From contig OZ243959.1 in the NCBI GenBank assembly GCA_965214525.1, positions 2,046,001 to 2,110,000 on the forward strand: 64,000 nucleotides of DNA, given 5' to 3'. This stretch comes from Qipengyuania_B sp965214525. Its GTDB lineage: Bacteria; Pseudomonadota; Alphaproteobacteria; Sphingomonadales; Sphingomonadaceae. The notes under the pieces are model-generated. The model had not been told where the DNA came from and ran no database searches. It saw only the letters and a program-made list of their open reading frames with translations. The translations under genes and the position numbers were made by a program. Positions 9,981 through 18,059 of the stretch are shown in pieces; position 1 is the stretch's first letter; the number at the start of each line of letters is the position of its first letter.

Positions 9981-10322
9981 ATGCTCGATCTGCTGCGCAT
10001 GGCCGGCCCCGCTCCGCTGCGACCGGCGAACGACATTGTTGACCTGCCGCCGCGCGCGGCCGGACATCACGTGCGCTGGTCGGTCGAACGGATCACGCAT
10101 CTGCTGAGCAGCGCCGGCCGGCGTCCGCTCGATATCGGCGCCCCCGGCTCCTCCAAGCGGACTGCGCAGGAGCGGCTGATCGATTCGATGATGCAGGCCA
10201 TCGCCTCGGGTGAAGAGACCAAGGCTTTGGGGTTTGCCGAATGGCTGGTCGCCAAGCGCGAAGCGGCCCGACTGGTCCGATGGTCGCAACCTGTCGCCCG
10301 GCATTGGCAACGCGCCGCCTGA
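9981..10322 (+). CDS. Hypothetical protein, possibly iron-regulated
   Basis: I do not recognise this 113-residue protein (MLDLLRMAGPAPLRPANDIV...). It is mostly polar and helical-looking, has no signal peptide and no cysteines, and ends with VRWSQPVARHWQRAA. The ATG at 9981 is chosen because GGAGAG lies 7 bases upstream. A longer frame opening at 9915 would run through the Fur-like site and lacks a Shine-Dalgarno. It lies between the cysteine-rich gene and tRNA-Thr. The function is unknown. Confidence 0.6.
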   Translation: MLDLLRMAGPAPLRPANDIVDLPPRAAGHHVRWSVERITHLLSSAGRRPLDIGAPGSSKRTAQERLIDSMMQAIASGEETKALGFAEWLVAKREAARLVRWSQPVARHWQRAA

Positions 10323-10343
10323 GTTTGCGCTGACTGGCGCAAA

Positions 10344-10418
10344 TGGTGCTGCTGGGGAGGATTGAACTCCCGGCCTCACCCTTACCAAGGGTGCGCTCTA
10401 CCACTGAGCTACAGCAGC
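10344..10418 (-). tRNA. tRNA-Thr (anticodon GGU)
   Basis: Read on the minus strand, the gene begins GCTGCTGTAGCTCAGTGG and ends with a matching CAGCAGC acceptor strand, discriminator A and an encoded CCA. The anticodon arm is CACCC-TTGGTAA-GGGTG, so the anticodon is GGT. The T arm contains GTTCAATC. Acceptor, D, anticodon and T stems all pair, giving a complete 75-base tRNA including CCA. Confidence 0.95.
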
Positions 10419-10510
10419 GCTGAGGGAACAGGGGCGGGCTATTGTGCGTCGTGCCTATCCTTGTCAAGCACAGCTTGAATACACCGCATATGAGCAGCTA
10501 ACGTCCGGCA

Positions 10511-10669
10511 ATGACCCAATCTGCACCACCGGGCGCCGGCCGTTCGCGCGAAGAACGCCTGGCTGCCAAGCTGCGAGAAAACCTGAAACGGCGCAAGGTG
10601 CAGGACCGTGCCTTGAACGAGGAAGGCAGCGTACCGCCCCCTCTTTCCAAACCCACCGGCCGGCGCTAA
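10511..10669 (+). CDS. Small basic hypothetical protein upstream of gpmA
   Basis: A 52-residue, highly charged protein (MTQSAPPGAGRSREERLAAK, then LRENLKRRKVQDRA). It is predicted to be a single helix followed by a proline-rich tail. Similar short KLRENLKRRK proteins are, to my recollection, common in sphingomonads, but no function is known. It ends 50 bases before gpmA and points the same way, so co-transcription is likely. Confidence 0.65.
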   Translation: MTQSAPPGAGRSREERLAAKLRENLKRRKVQDRALNEEGSVPPPLSKPTGRR

Positions 10670-10719
10670 GCCGCAGCGCTCCCGACCCGTTGCGGGCCAC
10701 GCAATCCGGAGCACGATTC

Positions 10720-11406
10720 TTGACCAAGCTGATCCTCGTTCGCCACGGCCAGAGCGAATGGAACCTCGCCAATCGCTTCACCGGTTGGTGGGATGTCGAC
10801 CTGACCGAAAAGGGCATTGCGGAAGCCGAGGCGGCAGGGCGGCTGCTGAAGGACAAGGGCGTTCTGCCGACGCTGGCCTTCACTTCCTATCAGACCCGCG
10901 CAATCAAGACGCTGCATCTGGCGTTGGAAGAATGCGGGCGGCTGTGGATCCCGGAAATCAAGGATTGGCGTCTGAACGAGCGCCATTACGGCGGGCTGAC
11001 GGGGCTCGACAAGCAGCAGACCCGCGATAGGCACGGCGATGAACAGGTGCATATCTGGCGGCGCAGCTTCGATACCCCCCCTCCCGCGATGGAGAGCGGG
11101 CACGCTCACGACATGACAGGCGATCCGCGCTATGCCGGCATCGCCATTCCCAACACCGAAAGCCTGAAACTCACCATCGAGCGCGTGCTGCCCTATTGGG
11201 AGACAGCGATCGTGCCGCAGATCACGGCGGGGGAAACGGTGATCATCTCGGCGCACGGCAATTCGCTGCGCGCGCTGGTCAAGCATTTGTCGAACATAAG
11301 CGACGACGACATCACCGGCCTTGAAATTCCAACCGGCCAGCCGATCGTCTACGAATTCGATGAAAGCATGACGCCTGGCGAGCGTTACTACCTCAAGGAT
11401 GGCTGA
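10720..11406 (+). CDS. gpmA: 2,3-bisphosphoglycerate-dependent phosphoglycerate mutase
   Basis: A 228-residue glycolytic enzyme that interconverts 3- and 2-phosphoglycerate. LVRHGQSEWN carries the phosphorylated His, NERHYGGLTG carries the second active-site region, and SAHGNSLRALVKHL carries the C-terminal His. The start is TTG at 10720, with GGAG 8 bases upstream. No in-frame ATG fits the family N-terminus (TKLILVRHGQ). The last 8 bases overlap purE. Confidence 0.95.
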   Translation: MTKLILVRHGQSEWNLANRFTGWWDVDLTEKGIAEAEAAGRLLKDKGVLPTLAFTSYQTRAIKTLHLALEECGRLWIPEIKDWRLNERHYGGLTGLDKQQTRDRHGDEQVHIWRRSFDTPPPAMESGHAHDMTGDPRYAGIAIPNTESLKLTIERVLPYWETAIVPQITAGETVIISAHGNSLRALVKHLSNISDDDITGLEIPTGQPIVYEFDESMTPGERYYLKDG

Positions 11407-11899
11407 CTTGGCAGGTGGTGGCGCAAAGGTCGCAATCGTAATGGGCAGCCAGTCGGACTGGCCGACCATGCGCTGCGCGGCGGACGTGCTGGACGCGTTG
11501 GGCGTCCCTTGCGACGCCCGCATCGTCTCGGCGCATCGGACCCCCGATCGGCTGCAGGCTTTTGGCAAGGGTGCGTCGGGCGAAGGCTTCCAGGTGATCA
11601 TCGCGGGTGCGGGCGGGGCGGCCCATTTGCCCGGGATGCTGGCTGCGCTGACCCATTTGCCGGTGCTGGGCGTGCCGGTGCAGTCGAAGGCGCTGTCCGG
11701 CCTCGATAGCCTGCTCTCCATCGTGCAGATGCCTGCCGGCGTGCCGACCGGAACGCTCGCTATCGGAGAGGCGGGTGCGACCAATGCAGGGCTGCTGGCC
11801 GCATCCATCCTCGCTCTGTCGGACGATGCATTGGCGCAGCGGCTGCAGGAATGGCGCGCGGCGCGCAGTGCCGGGGTGGCCGAACGGCCGACGGATTGA
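11399..11899 (+). CDS. purE: N5-carboxyaminoimidazole ribonucleotide mutase
   Basis: A 166-residue class I PurE, which converts N5-CAIR to 4-carboxy-5-aminoimidazole ribonucleotide in purine synthesis. It shows the signature stretches VAIVMGSQSDWPTM, VSAHRTPDRL (catalytic His), IAGAGGAAHLPGM and GVPVQSKALSGLDSLLS. Its start overlaps gpmA, and its TGA overlaps the purK ATG by one base (TGATG), which fits the PurE-PurK pathway pair. Confidence 0.96.
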   Translation: MADLAGGGAKVAIVMGSQSDWPTMRCAADVLDALGVPCDARIVSAHRTPDRLQAFGKGASGEGFQVIIAGAGGAAHLPGMLAALTHLPVLGVPVQSKALSGLDSLLSIVQMPAGVPTGTLAIGEAGATNAGLLAASILALSDDALAQRLQEWRAARSAGVAERPTD

Positions 11900-12964
11900 T
11901 GTTGGCACCCGGCAGTACGATCGGCATCCTGGGTGGCGGCCAGCTTGGCCGGATGCTCGCCATGGCAGCGGCGCAGCTTGGCTATCGCTGCATCACCTTT
12001 TCGCCCGAAGACTACAGCGTCGCCGCCGAACTGAGCGTGGACTGGTTCGACACGGACTGGTTCGACGAAGCCGCGCTGCCGACCTTTGCCGACCGCTGCG
12101 CGGTGGTGACTTGGGAGTGGGAAAGCGTTCCCACCGCACCTTTGGCGGCCATTGCCGGCAAGCTTGCCTGCCCGGTGCAGGCGCTTGAGATCGCGCAGGA
12201 CCGGCTGCTGGAAAAGCAGTTTGTCGAGAGGCTGGGCGGTCGTCCCGCGCCTTACGCCAAGATCGACACGATGGACGACCTGCGGGCCGCGATTGCGCAG
12301 ATCGGCACGCCCGGCATCCTCAAGACGCGGCGCGACGGCTATGACGGCAAGGGGCAGTGGCGGATCGGCTCCGTCGCGGACGCCCCCAATATCTCGCCAA
12401 ACGTGCCGCTGATCTATGAACGGTTCATCGATTGCGCCGGCGAGTTCTCGGTGATCCTGGTTCGCGGGCAGGATGGCGATATGCGTTACTGGGAAAGCGC
12501 GAACAACGTCCACGAGGATGGAATGCTCGTTTCCTCCACATTGCCCGCCCCCGGCGACTGGCACGAGCAGATCGAACAGGCGCGCGATCTGGCGCAGCGG
12601 GTTGCGGACGCGCTGGATTATGTGGGCGTGCTGACATGCGAGTTCTTCGCCACCGTGGATGGCCCGGTGTTCAACGAGATGGCGCCCCGCGTGCACAATT
12701 CGGGTCACTGGACGATCGAAGGGGCGGCAACCAGCCAGTTCGAGAACCACCTTCGTGCGATTTGCGGGCTGCCACTGGGAGAAACCGATACCGTGGCGAA
12801 CAAGGTGGCCATGCACAACATCGTCGGGCCGGATGCTTTGGAACCGTGGCACTGGCTGCGACACGAGGACACGCACCTGCATCTGTATGGCAAGCGGCAG
12901 GCGCGAGAAGGGCCGCAAGATGGGCCATGTGACGCAGCTATGGCGGCAGCGGCACGTGCGATGA
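11899..12964 (+). CDS. purK: 5-(carboxyamino)imidazole ribonucleotide synthase, with a frameshift near the C-terminus
   Basis: An ATP-grasp enzyme that carboxylates AIR before PurE acts. GILGGGQLGRMLA opens the N-terminal domain. KTRRDGYDGKGQW, YERFIDCAGEFSV and FNEMAPRVHNSGHWT are the ATP-grasp signatures. As written, the frame stays open to 13074 and would end as a false fusion with the start of FolA. The expected C-terminus GRKMGHVTQL appears after removing one G from the GGG at 12910-12912. That frame then ends at a TGA (12962-12964) overlapping the folA ATG. I give that end because it restores both a normal PurK tail and an ATGA overlap. Confidence 0.88.
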
Positions 12965-13472
12965 GCCGGGAGATCGTCTGCATCTATGCACGCGCCGCGA
13001 ACGGCGTGATCGGCCAGGATGGCGGACTGCCCTGGCACCTGCCGGCCGACGTTCCAAACGGTTCAAGCGGCTGACCCTGAACACACCGATGATCATGGGG
13101 CGGCGAACGTTTGAGAGCCTGCCGGGCCTGTTGCCCGGCCGGCGGCACATCGTGCTTACCCGGCAGGAGGGATGGGAAGCAGAAGGCGCGGAGGTGGCGC
13201 ACGATGTCGAGGAGGCTCTCGCACTGGCGGGAGAGGAGCGGGTATCGGTGATCGGCGGGGTAGAGGTGTACCGCCTGTTCCTGCCGCTGGCCACTTGTGT
13301 TGAGTTGACGCAGATCCATGCGGATTATCCAGGTGATACATTCATGCCGCCGCTAGGCGACGAATGGTTGGAGGTGCAGCGGGAAGATCGTCCTGCCGAA
13401 GGTGGACAGCCTGCCTTCTCCTTCAGCACCCTCGTCCGGGAGCGGCGCAAGCACCCGCGCCAGGCTACCTGA
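12961..13472 (+). pseudogene. folA: Dihydrofolate reductase, one-base deletion
   Basis: The N-terminus MSREIVCIYARAANGVIGQ, then DGGLPWHLPAD, is a normal DHFR opening with the catalytic Asp region. The frame then fails at about 13051-13053. Adding one T (GTTCC to GTTTCC) continues as VSKRFKRLTLNTPMIMGRRT, TFESLPG, HIVLTRQ and VIGGVEVYRLFLPLA, all DHFR signatures. The restored length is about 170 residues, typical of the family. The ATG at 12961 overlaps the restored purK stop, and the TGA at 13470-13472 is directly followed by the ribF ATG. DHFR is normally essential, so a sequence error is more likely than a dead gene. Confidence 0.85.
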
Positions 13473-14402
13473 ATGCGCTGGCTCGACCATCGCGACCCGG
13501 TTCCCGAACCCTTGCGCGGGGCGATCATCGCGCTGGGCAATTTCGATGGTTTCCATCTCGGGCATCAAGCGGTGGCGGGCGAGGCGATCCGCTGGGCGCG
13601 CGAGGAAGGCCGCCCGGCCATCGTCGCGACGTTCGATCCGCACCCGGTGCGCTTCTTCAAGCCGGACGTGCCGCCCTTCCGCCTGACCACGCTGGAGCAG
13701 CGGCAGGAGCTTTATCTTGCCGCAGGAGCCGCGGCGATGCTGGTGTTCCACTTCGACGCGGAGCTTGCCGGGACTAGCGCCGCGGACTTCATCGAGCGCA
13801 TCCTGCTCGACCGGTTCGGCGCGCTTGGTGTCGTTACGGGCGAGGATTTCACCTTCGGCAAGGGTGCAGCGGGCAATGTCGCGATGCTGCGCGCATGCGA
13901 GGGCTTGCAGGTCCGTACGATTGGCGCGGTGTTGGATGGCGGCGCGCCGGTATCCTCCAGCCGCATCCGCACGGCATTACGCGATGGTGACCCGAGCGAG
14001 GCCGCGCGCCTTCTCACCCGCCCCTTCGCCATTCGCGGCATCGTGGAGCATGGCGACAAGCGGGGCCGCACCATCGGCTATCCCACGGCGAACCTTGCCC
14101 TGGAAAGCTATCTTGCGCCCGCGATACGGTATCTATGCCGTCACCGGGCGTATCTTGCCACCGGGCAGGAGTTGAAAGGCGCGGCGAATATCGGGGTGCG
14201 GCCGCAATTCGATCCGCCAAAGGAGCTGCTGGAGCCGTATTTCTTCGATTTCTCCGGCGATCTCTACGGACAGGAGATCGAGGTGGCATTTCACCGATTT
14301 ATCCGGCCGGAGGCGAAGTTCGCTTCGCTGGATGCGTTGACCTCGCAGATGGAGCGGGATTGTGCGGAGGCGAAAAGGCTCTTATCCGCAGCCCCGCAAT
14401 GA
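13473..14402 (+). CDS. ribF: Bifunctional riboflavin kinase/FAD synthetase
   Basis: A 309-residue protein that makes FMN and FAD from riboflavin. The N-terminal adenylyltransferase domain has ALGNFDGFHLGHQA and FDPHPVRFF. The C-terminal kinase domain has GRTIGYPTANLAL and AANIGVRPQFDPP. Between them the written frame reads SYLAPAIRYLCRHRAYLATG, where family members have the flavokinase YGIYAVTGR segment. That segment is present in another frame between about 14114 and 14157. A +1 and a -1 shift therefore cancel out and hide 15 altered residues. The TGA overlaps the ileS ATG (ATGA). Confidence 0.92.
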   Translation: MRWLDHRDPVPEPLRGAIIALGNFDGFHLGHQAVAGEAIRWAREEGRPAIVATFDPHPVRFFKPDVPPFRLTTLEQRQELYLAAGAAAMLVFHFDAELAGTSAADFIERILLDRFGALGVVTGEDFTFGKGAAGNVAMLRACEGLQVRTIGAVLDGGAPVSSSRIRTALRDGDPSEAARLLTRPFAIRGIVEHGDKRGRTIGYPTANLALESYLAPAIRYLCRHRAYLATGQELKGAANIGVRPQFDPPKELLEPYFFDFSGDLYGQEIEVAFHRFIRPEAKFASLDALTSQMERDCAEAKRLLSAAPQ

Positions 14403-17400
14403 CCGAGCCTTCCGACACCAAACGCGATTACCGTGATACCGTCTTCCTGCCGAAGACCGATTTTCCCATGAAAGCCGGCCTGCCGCAAAAGGAACCCGGC
14501 ATCCTGAAGCGGTGGCAGGAGGAGGGGCTGTACGAACGCGTGCGCGAGGCGCGAAATGGCCGCGAGAAATTTATCCTTCACGATGGCCCGCCTTATGCAA
14601 ATGGCGACATGCATATCGGCCATGCGCTGAACCATGTGTTGAAGGACATGGTAGTGCGCACACAGACGCTGCTCGGCAGGGATGCGCCCTATGTGCCCGG
14701 CTGGGATTGCCACGGCCTGCCGATCGAGTGGAAGGTCGAGGAGCAGTACCGCAAGAAGAAGCTGAACAAGGACGAGGTGCCGCCCGCCGAGTTCCGCGCC
14801 GAATGCCGCGCCTATGCCGCGCATTGGGTGGACGTTCAGCGCGGGCAGCTGAAGCGGCTCGGCGCGCTGGGAGATTGGGAAAATCCCTACCTCACGATGG
14901 ATTTCGAAGCCGAGGCGACCATCGTTTCCGAACTGATGAAATTCGCCGAGAGCGGCCAGCTCTATCGCGGGGCCAAGCCGGTCATGTGGTCCCCGGTGGA
15001 AAAGACCGCGCTCGCCGAGGCGGAGGTCGAGTACGAGGACATCGTCTCGACGCAGATCGACGTTGCGTTTGAGATTGTGGAATCGCCGATTGCGGAACTG
15101 AAAGGCGCCTACGCCGTGATCTGGACGACCACGCCGTGGACGATCCCGGTGAACCAAGCTTTGGCTTATGGGCCGGCGATTGAATATGTTCTGCTGTCCG
15201 TAACGGCGGACACGATAGGTCTTGGCGGAAGTGGCGACAGGCGCGTCAACGAGGTTCTGACGGCCGCAGGATATCCGTTCAATGTGAACCGCATCGCCAA
15301 ATTTCTCGTTGCAAAAGACTTGGCAACATCCTTCGCTGATCGGCTCAACAAGGCGGCAAAGGCGCTCGAGTTTGGTGGCGTCGACGTCAGCGCTATCGCG
15401 GTTCAGGAGTACATTGATCCAAACTCGGACTTTGATGCCTCAATCGCAGGCTCCGACCTCGCCGGCACCAAGGTCCGCCACCCGATCTACGAGTACCTCC
15501 GTCATTCCCGCGAAGGCGGGAACCCAGGGCAGGATGGCGCTGCGGCCGCTCTGGATCCCCGCCTTCGCGGGGATGACGATAAGAGGGTGGACGACGAAGA
15601 ATGGCAGCGCGCGCTCGAGTTCTACGCCACCCCCCGCCCCTTCCTCCCCGGCGATTTCGTCAACACCGACAGCGGCACCGGGCTGGTCCACATGGCGCCC
15701 GATCATGGCGAGGACGATTTCGAGCTATGCGGCAAACACGGCATCAAGCCGGTCTTCGCGGTCGAGGGCGATGGCCGCTACCGCGAGGATTGGGCTTGGC
15801 TCGGCGGGCAGGGCAGCGTCATCAATTCCAAGTTCAACGCGCCGGACGGTCCGATCTGCTCCGACCTGCGCGACGCAGGTGCGTTGCTGAGCGCCAGTCA
15901 GGACTACCGCCACTCCTACCCGCATAGCTGGCGGTCCAAGGCCAAGGTGATCTTTCGCGCCACGCCGCAATGGTTTGTGCCGATGGATGAAGACTCGGCC
16001 GGAGCCGCTCATGCTGAGCCTGTCGAAGCATCAGGGCAGACCCTTCGACAAGCTCAGGGTGAGCGAAGTTTGAGGCAAACCGCCTTAAACGAGATTGAGC
16101 GCGTCCGCTTCATCCCCGAAAAGGGCCGCAACCGCATTCGTTCGATGGTGGAAGGCCGCCCCGACTGGGTGCTCAGCCGCCAGCGGGCATGGGGCGTGCC
16201 GATCACGCTGTTCGTGGACCGGCGCACGGGCGAGTATCTGTTGGATAGCGAGGTCAACGCCCGCATCCTTGCCGCCATCCGCGAACGGGGAGTCGATGCC
16301 TGGAGCGGAGAGAACGCCGCAAACTTGCTCGGACCGGACCGGAACCCGGATGATTACGAGATGGTGCGCGACATCCTCGACGTCTGGTTCGATTCCGGCT
16401 GCACCCACGCCTTCGTGCTGGAGTCCGGCCGCTGGCCCGGCCTGCGATGGCCCGCCGATCTTTACCTGGAAGGCAGCGACCAGCATCGCGGCTGGTTCCA
16501 GTCCTCGCTGTTGCAAAGCTGCGCGACGCGGGGACGTGCGCCGTATGACCAGGTGCTGACCCACGGCTTCACCATGGCCGCCGATGGCCGCAAAATGTCC
16601 AAGTCGCTCGGCAATACGATAGATCCGCTCAAGGTCATGGAGCAATACGGGGCGGATATCATCCGGCTGTGGGCGCTCAGCGTCGATTACACCGAAGACC
16701 ACCGGATCGGGGACGAAATCCTCAAAGGGGTGGGCGACCAGTATCGCAAGCTGCGCAATACCTTCCGCTACATGCTCGGCGCGCTCGACGGGTATGACGA
16801 ACAGGCAGACCGCATCGCGGCCGCGGACCTGCCCGAACTCGAACGCTACGTGCTGGGCTTGCTGGCACGTCTCGACGGCGAATTGCGCGCCGCCGTGGAT
16901 ATGTACGATTTCGGGCGATACACCCGGCTGCTGGTCGATTTCTGCAACGAGGATTTGTCGGCCTTCTACTTCGACATTCGCAAGGACAGCCTCTATTGCG
17001 ATGCGCCGGACGATCCGAAGCGAAACGCCTATCGCCAGGTGCTGGACACGCTGTTTCACGCGTTGGTGCGCTATGCCGCACCGGTGCTGGTGTTCACGGC
17101 GGAGGAAGTCTGGCAAACGCGCTATCCTGATGACGATAGCGTGCATTTGCTCGAATGGCCGGACGCCCCCGCCATCGACCTTCAGGACCAGAATTGGAAC
17201 TCCCTGCGCGATCTGCGCGAGCAGGTGATGGAAGCCATCGAACCCCTGCGCCGCGACAAGACCATCCGCTCCGGTCTCGAAGCCGATGTCGCCGTGCCGG
17301 CCAAGGCGGTGCCACCAGGTTTGTCCGATAACGACCTCGCCGAACTGTTCATCACCGCGTCAGTCGTGCGCACCGATAGCGCGGCGATGCGCGTCACCCC

Positions 17401-17515
17401 CTCCCATGACCACAAATGCGGCCGCTGCTGGCGCCTTCTTCCCGAAGTGGCGGCAAATGGCGATCTGTGCGGCCGGTGCGAGAAGGTGGTCGCGCGGATG
17501 GACGCCGCACCATGA
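14399..17515 (+). CDS. ileS: Isoleucine-tRNA ligase with two in-frame palindromic-element insertions
   Basis: A 1038-residue class I synthetase, longer than the roughly 930-970 usual. It charges tRNA-Ile. HIGH is at residues ~72-75, the editing domain has WTTTPWTIP and GTGLVHMAPDHGEDDF (~240-440), KMSKS is at ~732-736, and a C-terminal zinc ribbon has CGRCWRLLP...CGRCEK. Two segments of foreign-looking repeat sequence are in frame: residues ~368-394, before the second editing motif, and ~536-556, between TPQWFVPMD and LRQTALNEIE. Both fall where homologues have short variable loops, and all catalytic motifs are intact. ATGA overlaps join it to ribF and lspA. Confidence 0.95.
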   Translation: MTEPSDTKRDYRDTVFLPKTDFPMKAGLPQKEPGILKRWQEEGLYERVREARNGREKFILHDGPPYANGDMHIGHALNHVLKDMVVRTQTLLGRDAPYVPGWDCHGLPIEWKVEEQYRKKKLNKDEVPPAEFRAECRAYAAHWVDVQRGQLKRLGALGDWENPYLTMDFEAEATIVSELMKFAESGQLYRGAKPVMWSPVEKTALAEAEVEYEDIVSTQIDVAFEIVESPIAELKGAYAVIWTTTPWTIPVNQALAYGPAIEYVLLSVTADTIGLGGSGDRRVNEVLTAAGYPFNVNRIAKFLVAKDLATSFADRLNKAAKALEFGGVDVSAIAVQEYIDPNSDFDASIAGSDLAGTKVRHPIYEYLRHSREGGNPGQDGAAAALDPRLRGDDDKRVDDEEWQRALEFYATPRPFLPGDFVNTDSGTGLVHMAPDHGEDDFELCGKHGIKPVFAVEGDGRYREDWAWLGGQGSVINSKFNAPDGPICSDLRDAGALLSASQDYRHSYPHSWRSKAKVIFRATPQWFVPMDEDSAGAAHAEPVEASGQTLRQAQGERSLRQTALNEIERVRFIPEKGRNRIRSMVEGRPDWVLSRQRAWGVPITLFVDRRTGEYLLDSEVNARILAAIRERGVDAWSGENAANLLGPDRNPDDYEMVRDILDVWFDSGCTHAFVLESGRWPGLRWPADLYLEGSDQHRGWFQSSLLQSCATRGRAPYDQVLTHGFTMAADGRKMSKSLGNTIDPLKVMEQYGADIIRLWALSVDYTEDHRIGDEILKGVGDQYRKLRNTFRYMLGALDGYDEQADRIAAADLPELERYVLGLLARLDGELRAAVDMYDFGRYTRLLVDFCNEDLSAFYFDIRKDSLYCDAPDDPKRNAYRQVLDTLFHALVRYAAPVLVFTAEEVWQTRYPDDDSVHLLEWPDAPAIDLQDQNWNSLRDLREQVMEAIEPLRRDKTIRSGLEADVAVPAKAVPPGLSDNDLAELFITASVVRTDSAAMRVTPSHDHKCGRCWRLLPEVAANGDLCGRCEKVVARMDAAP
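15500..15578. repeat. Palindromic repeat element inside ileS (family 1)
   Basis: The arms CGTCATTCCCGCGAAGGCGG (15500-15519) and GCCTTCGCGGGGATGACG (15561-15578) are near-perfect inverted copies, separated by about 40 bases. This resembles the widespread bacterial repeat whose translations read HSREGGNP...DPRLRGDD. It is read here in frame as residues ~368-394 of IleS, with no stop codon. Confidence 0.85.
16006..16065. repeat. Palindromic repeat element inside ileS (family 2)
   Basis: The arms CGCTCATGCTGAGCCTGTCG (16006-16025) and CGACAAGCTCAGGGTGAGCG (16046-16065) form an inverted repeat with two mismatched bases. The sequence is unrelated to the first element. It resembles the common repeat read as HAEPVEAS...TLRQAQGERS. 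It is in frame within IleS, residues ~536-556. Confidence 0.82.
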
Positions 17516-18051
17516 CCGTTCTCAACCGCGACAAGGTCATCGGCCTGGTTCTGGCGCTGGCCATCTTCGCCGTCGATCAATGGCTGAAAGACCTTGTCAC
17601 CGGCCCCCTTGGCGTCAATGAGATTGGCGACGTCTACCCAATCCTGCCGTTCTTCGACCTGCGCTTTACCCAGAACTTCGGCGTGTCATTGGGCATGTTC
17701 GAGGCGACCAGCACCGAAATGCGCTGGGGTTTGGTCATCGTCACCTTCGTCATCGCGGTCATCGTCACCATCTGGATGCTGCGCGAACGTCTGTTGGGGG
17801 ATATCCTGGGTCTGGCGCTGATCCTGGGCGGAGCGCTCGGCAATATCCGCGACCGGTTCGAACTTGGTTACGTCGTCGATTACGCCGATCTGCATTTTGG
17901 CGAGTGGCGGCCGTTCCTGATCTTCAACCTTGCCGATGCCTGCATCACTATCGGCGTCGTCATTATCCTTGCCCGTGCTTTCCTGCTGCGCGACAAGGAT
18001 GGCGACACCGTCGAACCCGCGGACCACCCCGCTCCCGGCAGCAATCTTTGA
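17512..18051 (+). CDS. lspA: Lipoprotein signal peptidase II
   Basis: A 179-residue inner-membrane aspartyl protease with four transmembrane helices. It cleaves the signal peptide of diacylated prolipoproteins just before the lipobox Cys. Family motifs are FAVDQWLK in helix 1, FTQNFGVSLG, GALGNIRDR, and the two catalytic Asp sites in VVDYADLHF and FNLADACITIG. The ATG at 17512 overlaps the ileS TGA. The ribF-ileS-lspA order is conserved from E. coli. The next gene encodes a lipoprotein, a likely substrate. Confidence 0.96.
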   Translation: MTVLNRDKVIGLVLALAIFAVDQWLKDLVTGPLGVNEIGDVYPILPFFDLRFTQNFGVSLGMFEATSTEMRWGLVIVTFVIAVIVTIWMLRERLLGDILGLALILGGALGNIRDRFELGYVVDYADLHFGEWRPFLIFNLADACITIGVVIILARAFLLRDKDGDTVEPADHPAPGSNL

Positions 18052-18059
18052 GAGACGAT

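Noticed and set aside
10666..13038. Long reverse open frame of about 790 codons across gpmA-purE-purK
   Set aside because: It is antisense to three well-recognised genes, shows no family features, and is a product of high-GC codon bias.
11899..13074. PurK extended into a PurK-FolA fusion protein
   Set aside because: The extension ends after 37 DHFR codons; single-base corrections give two normal proteins with an ATGA overlap.
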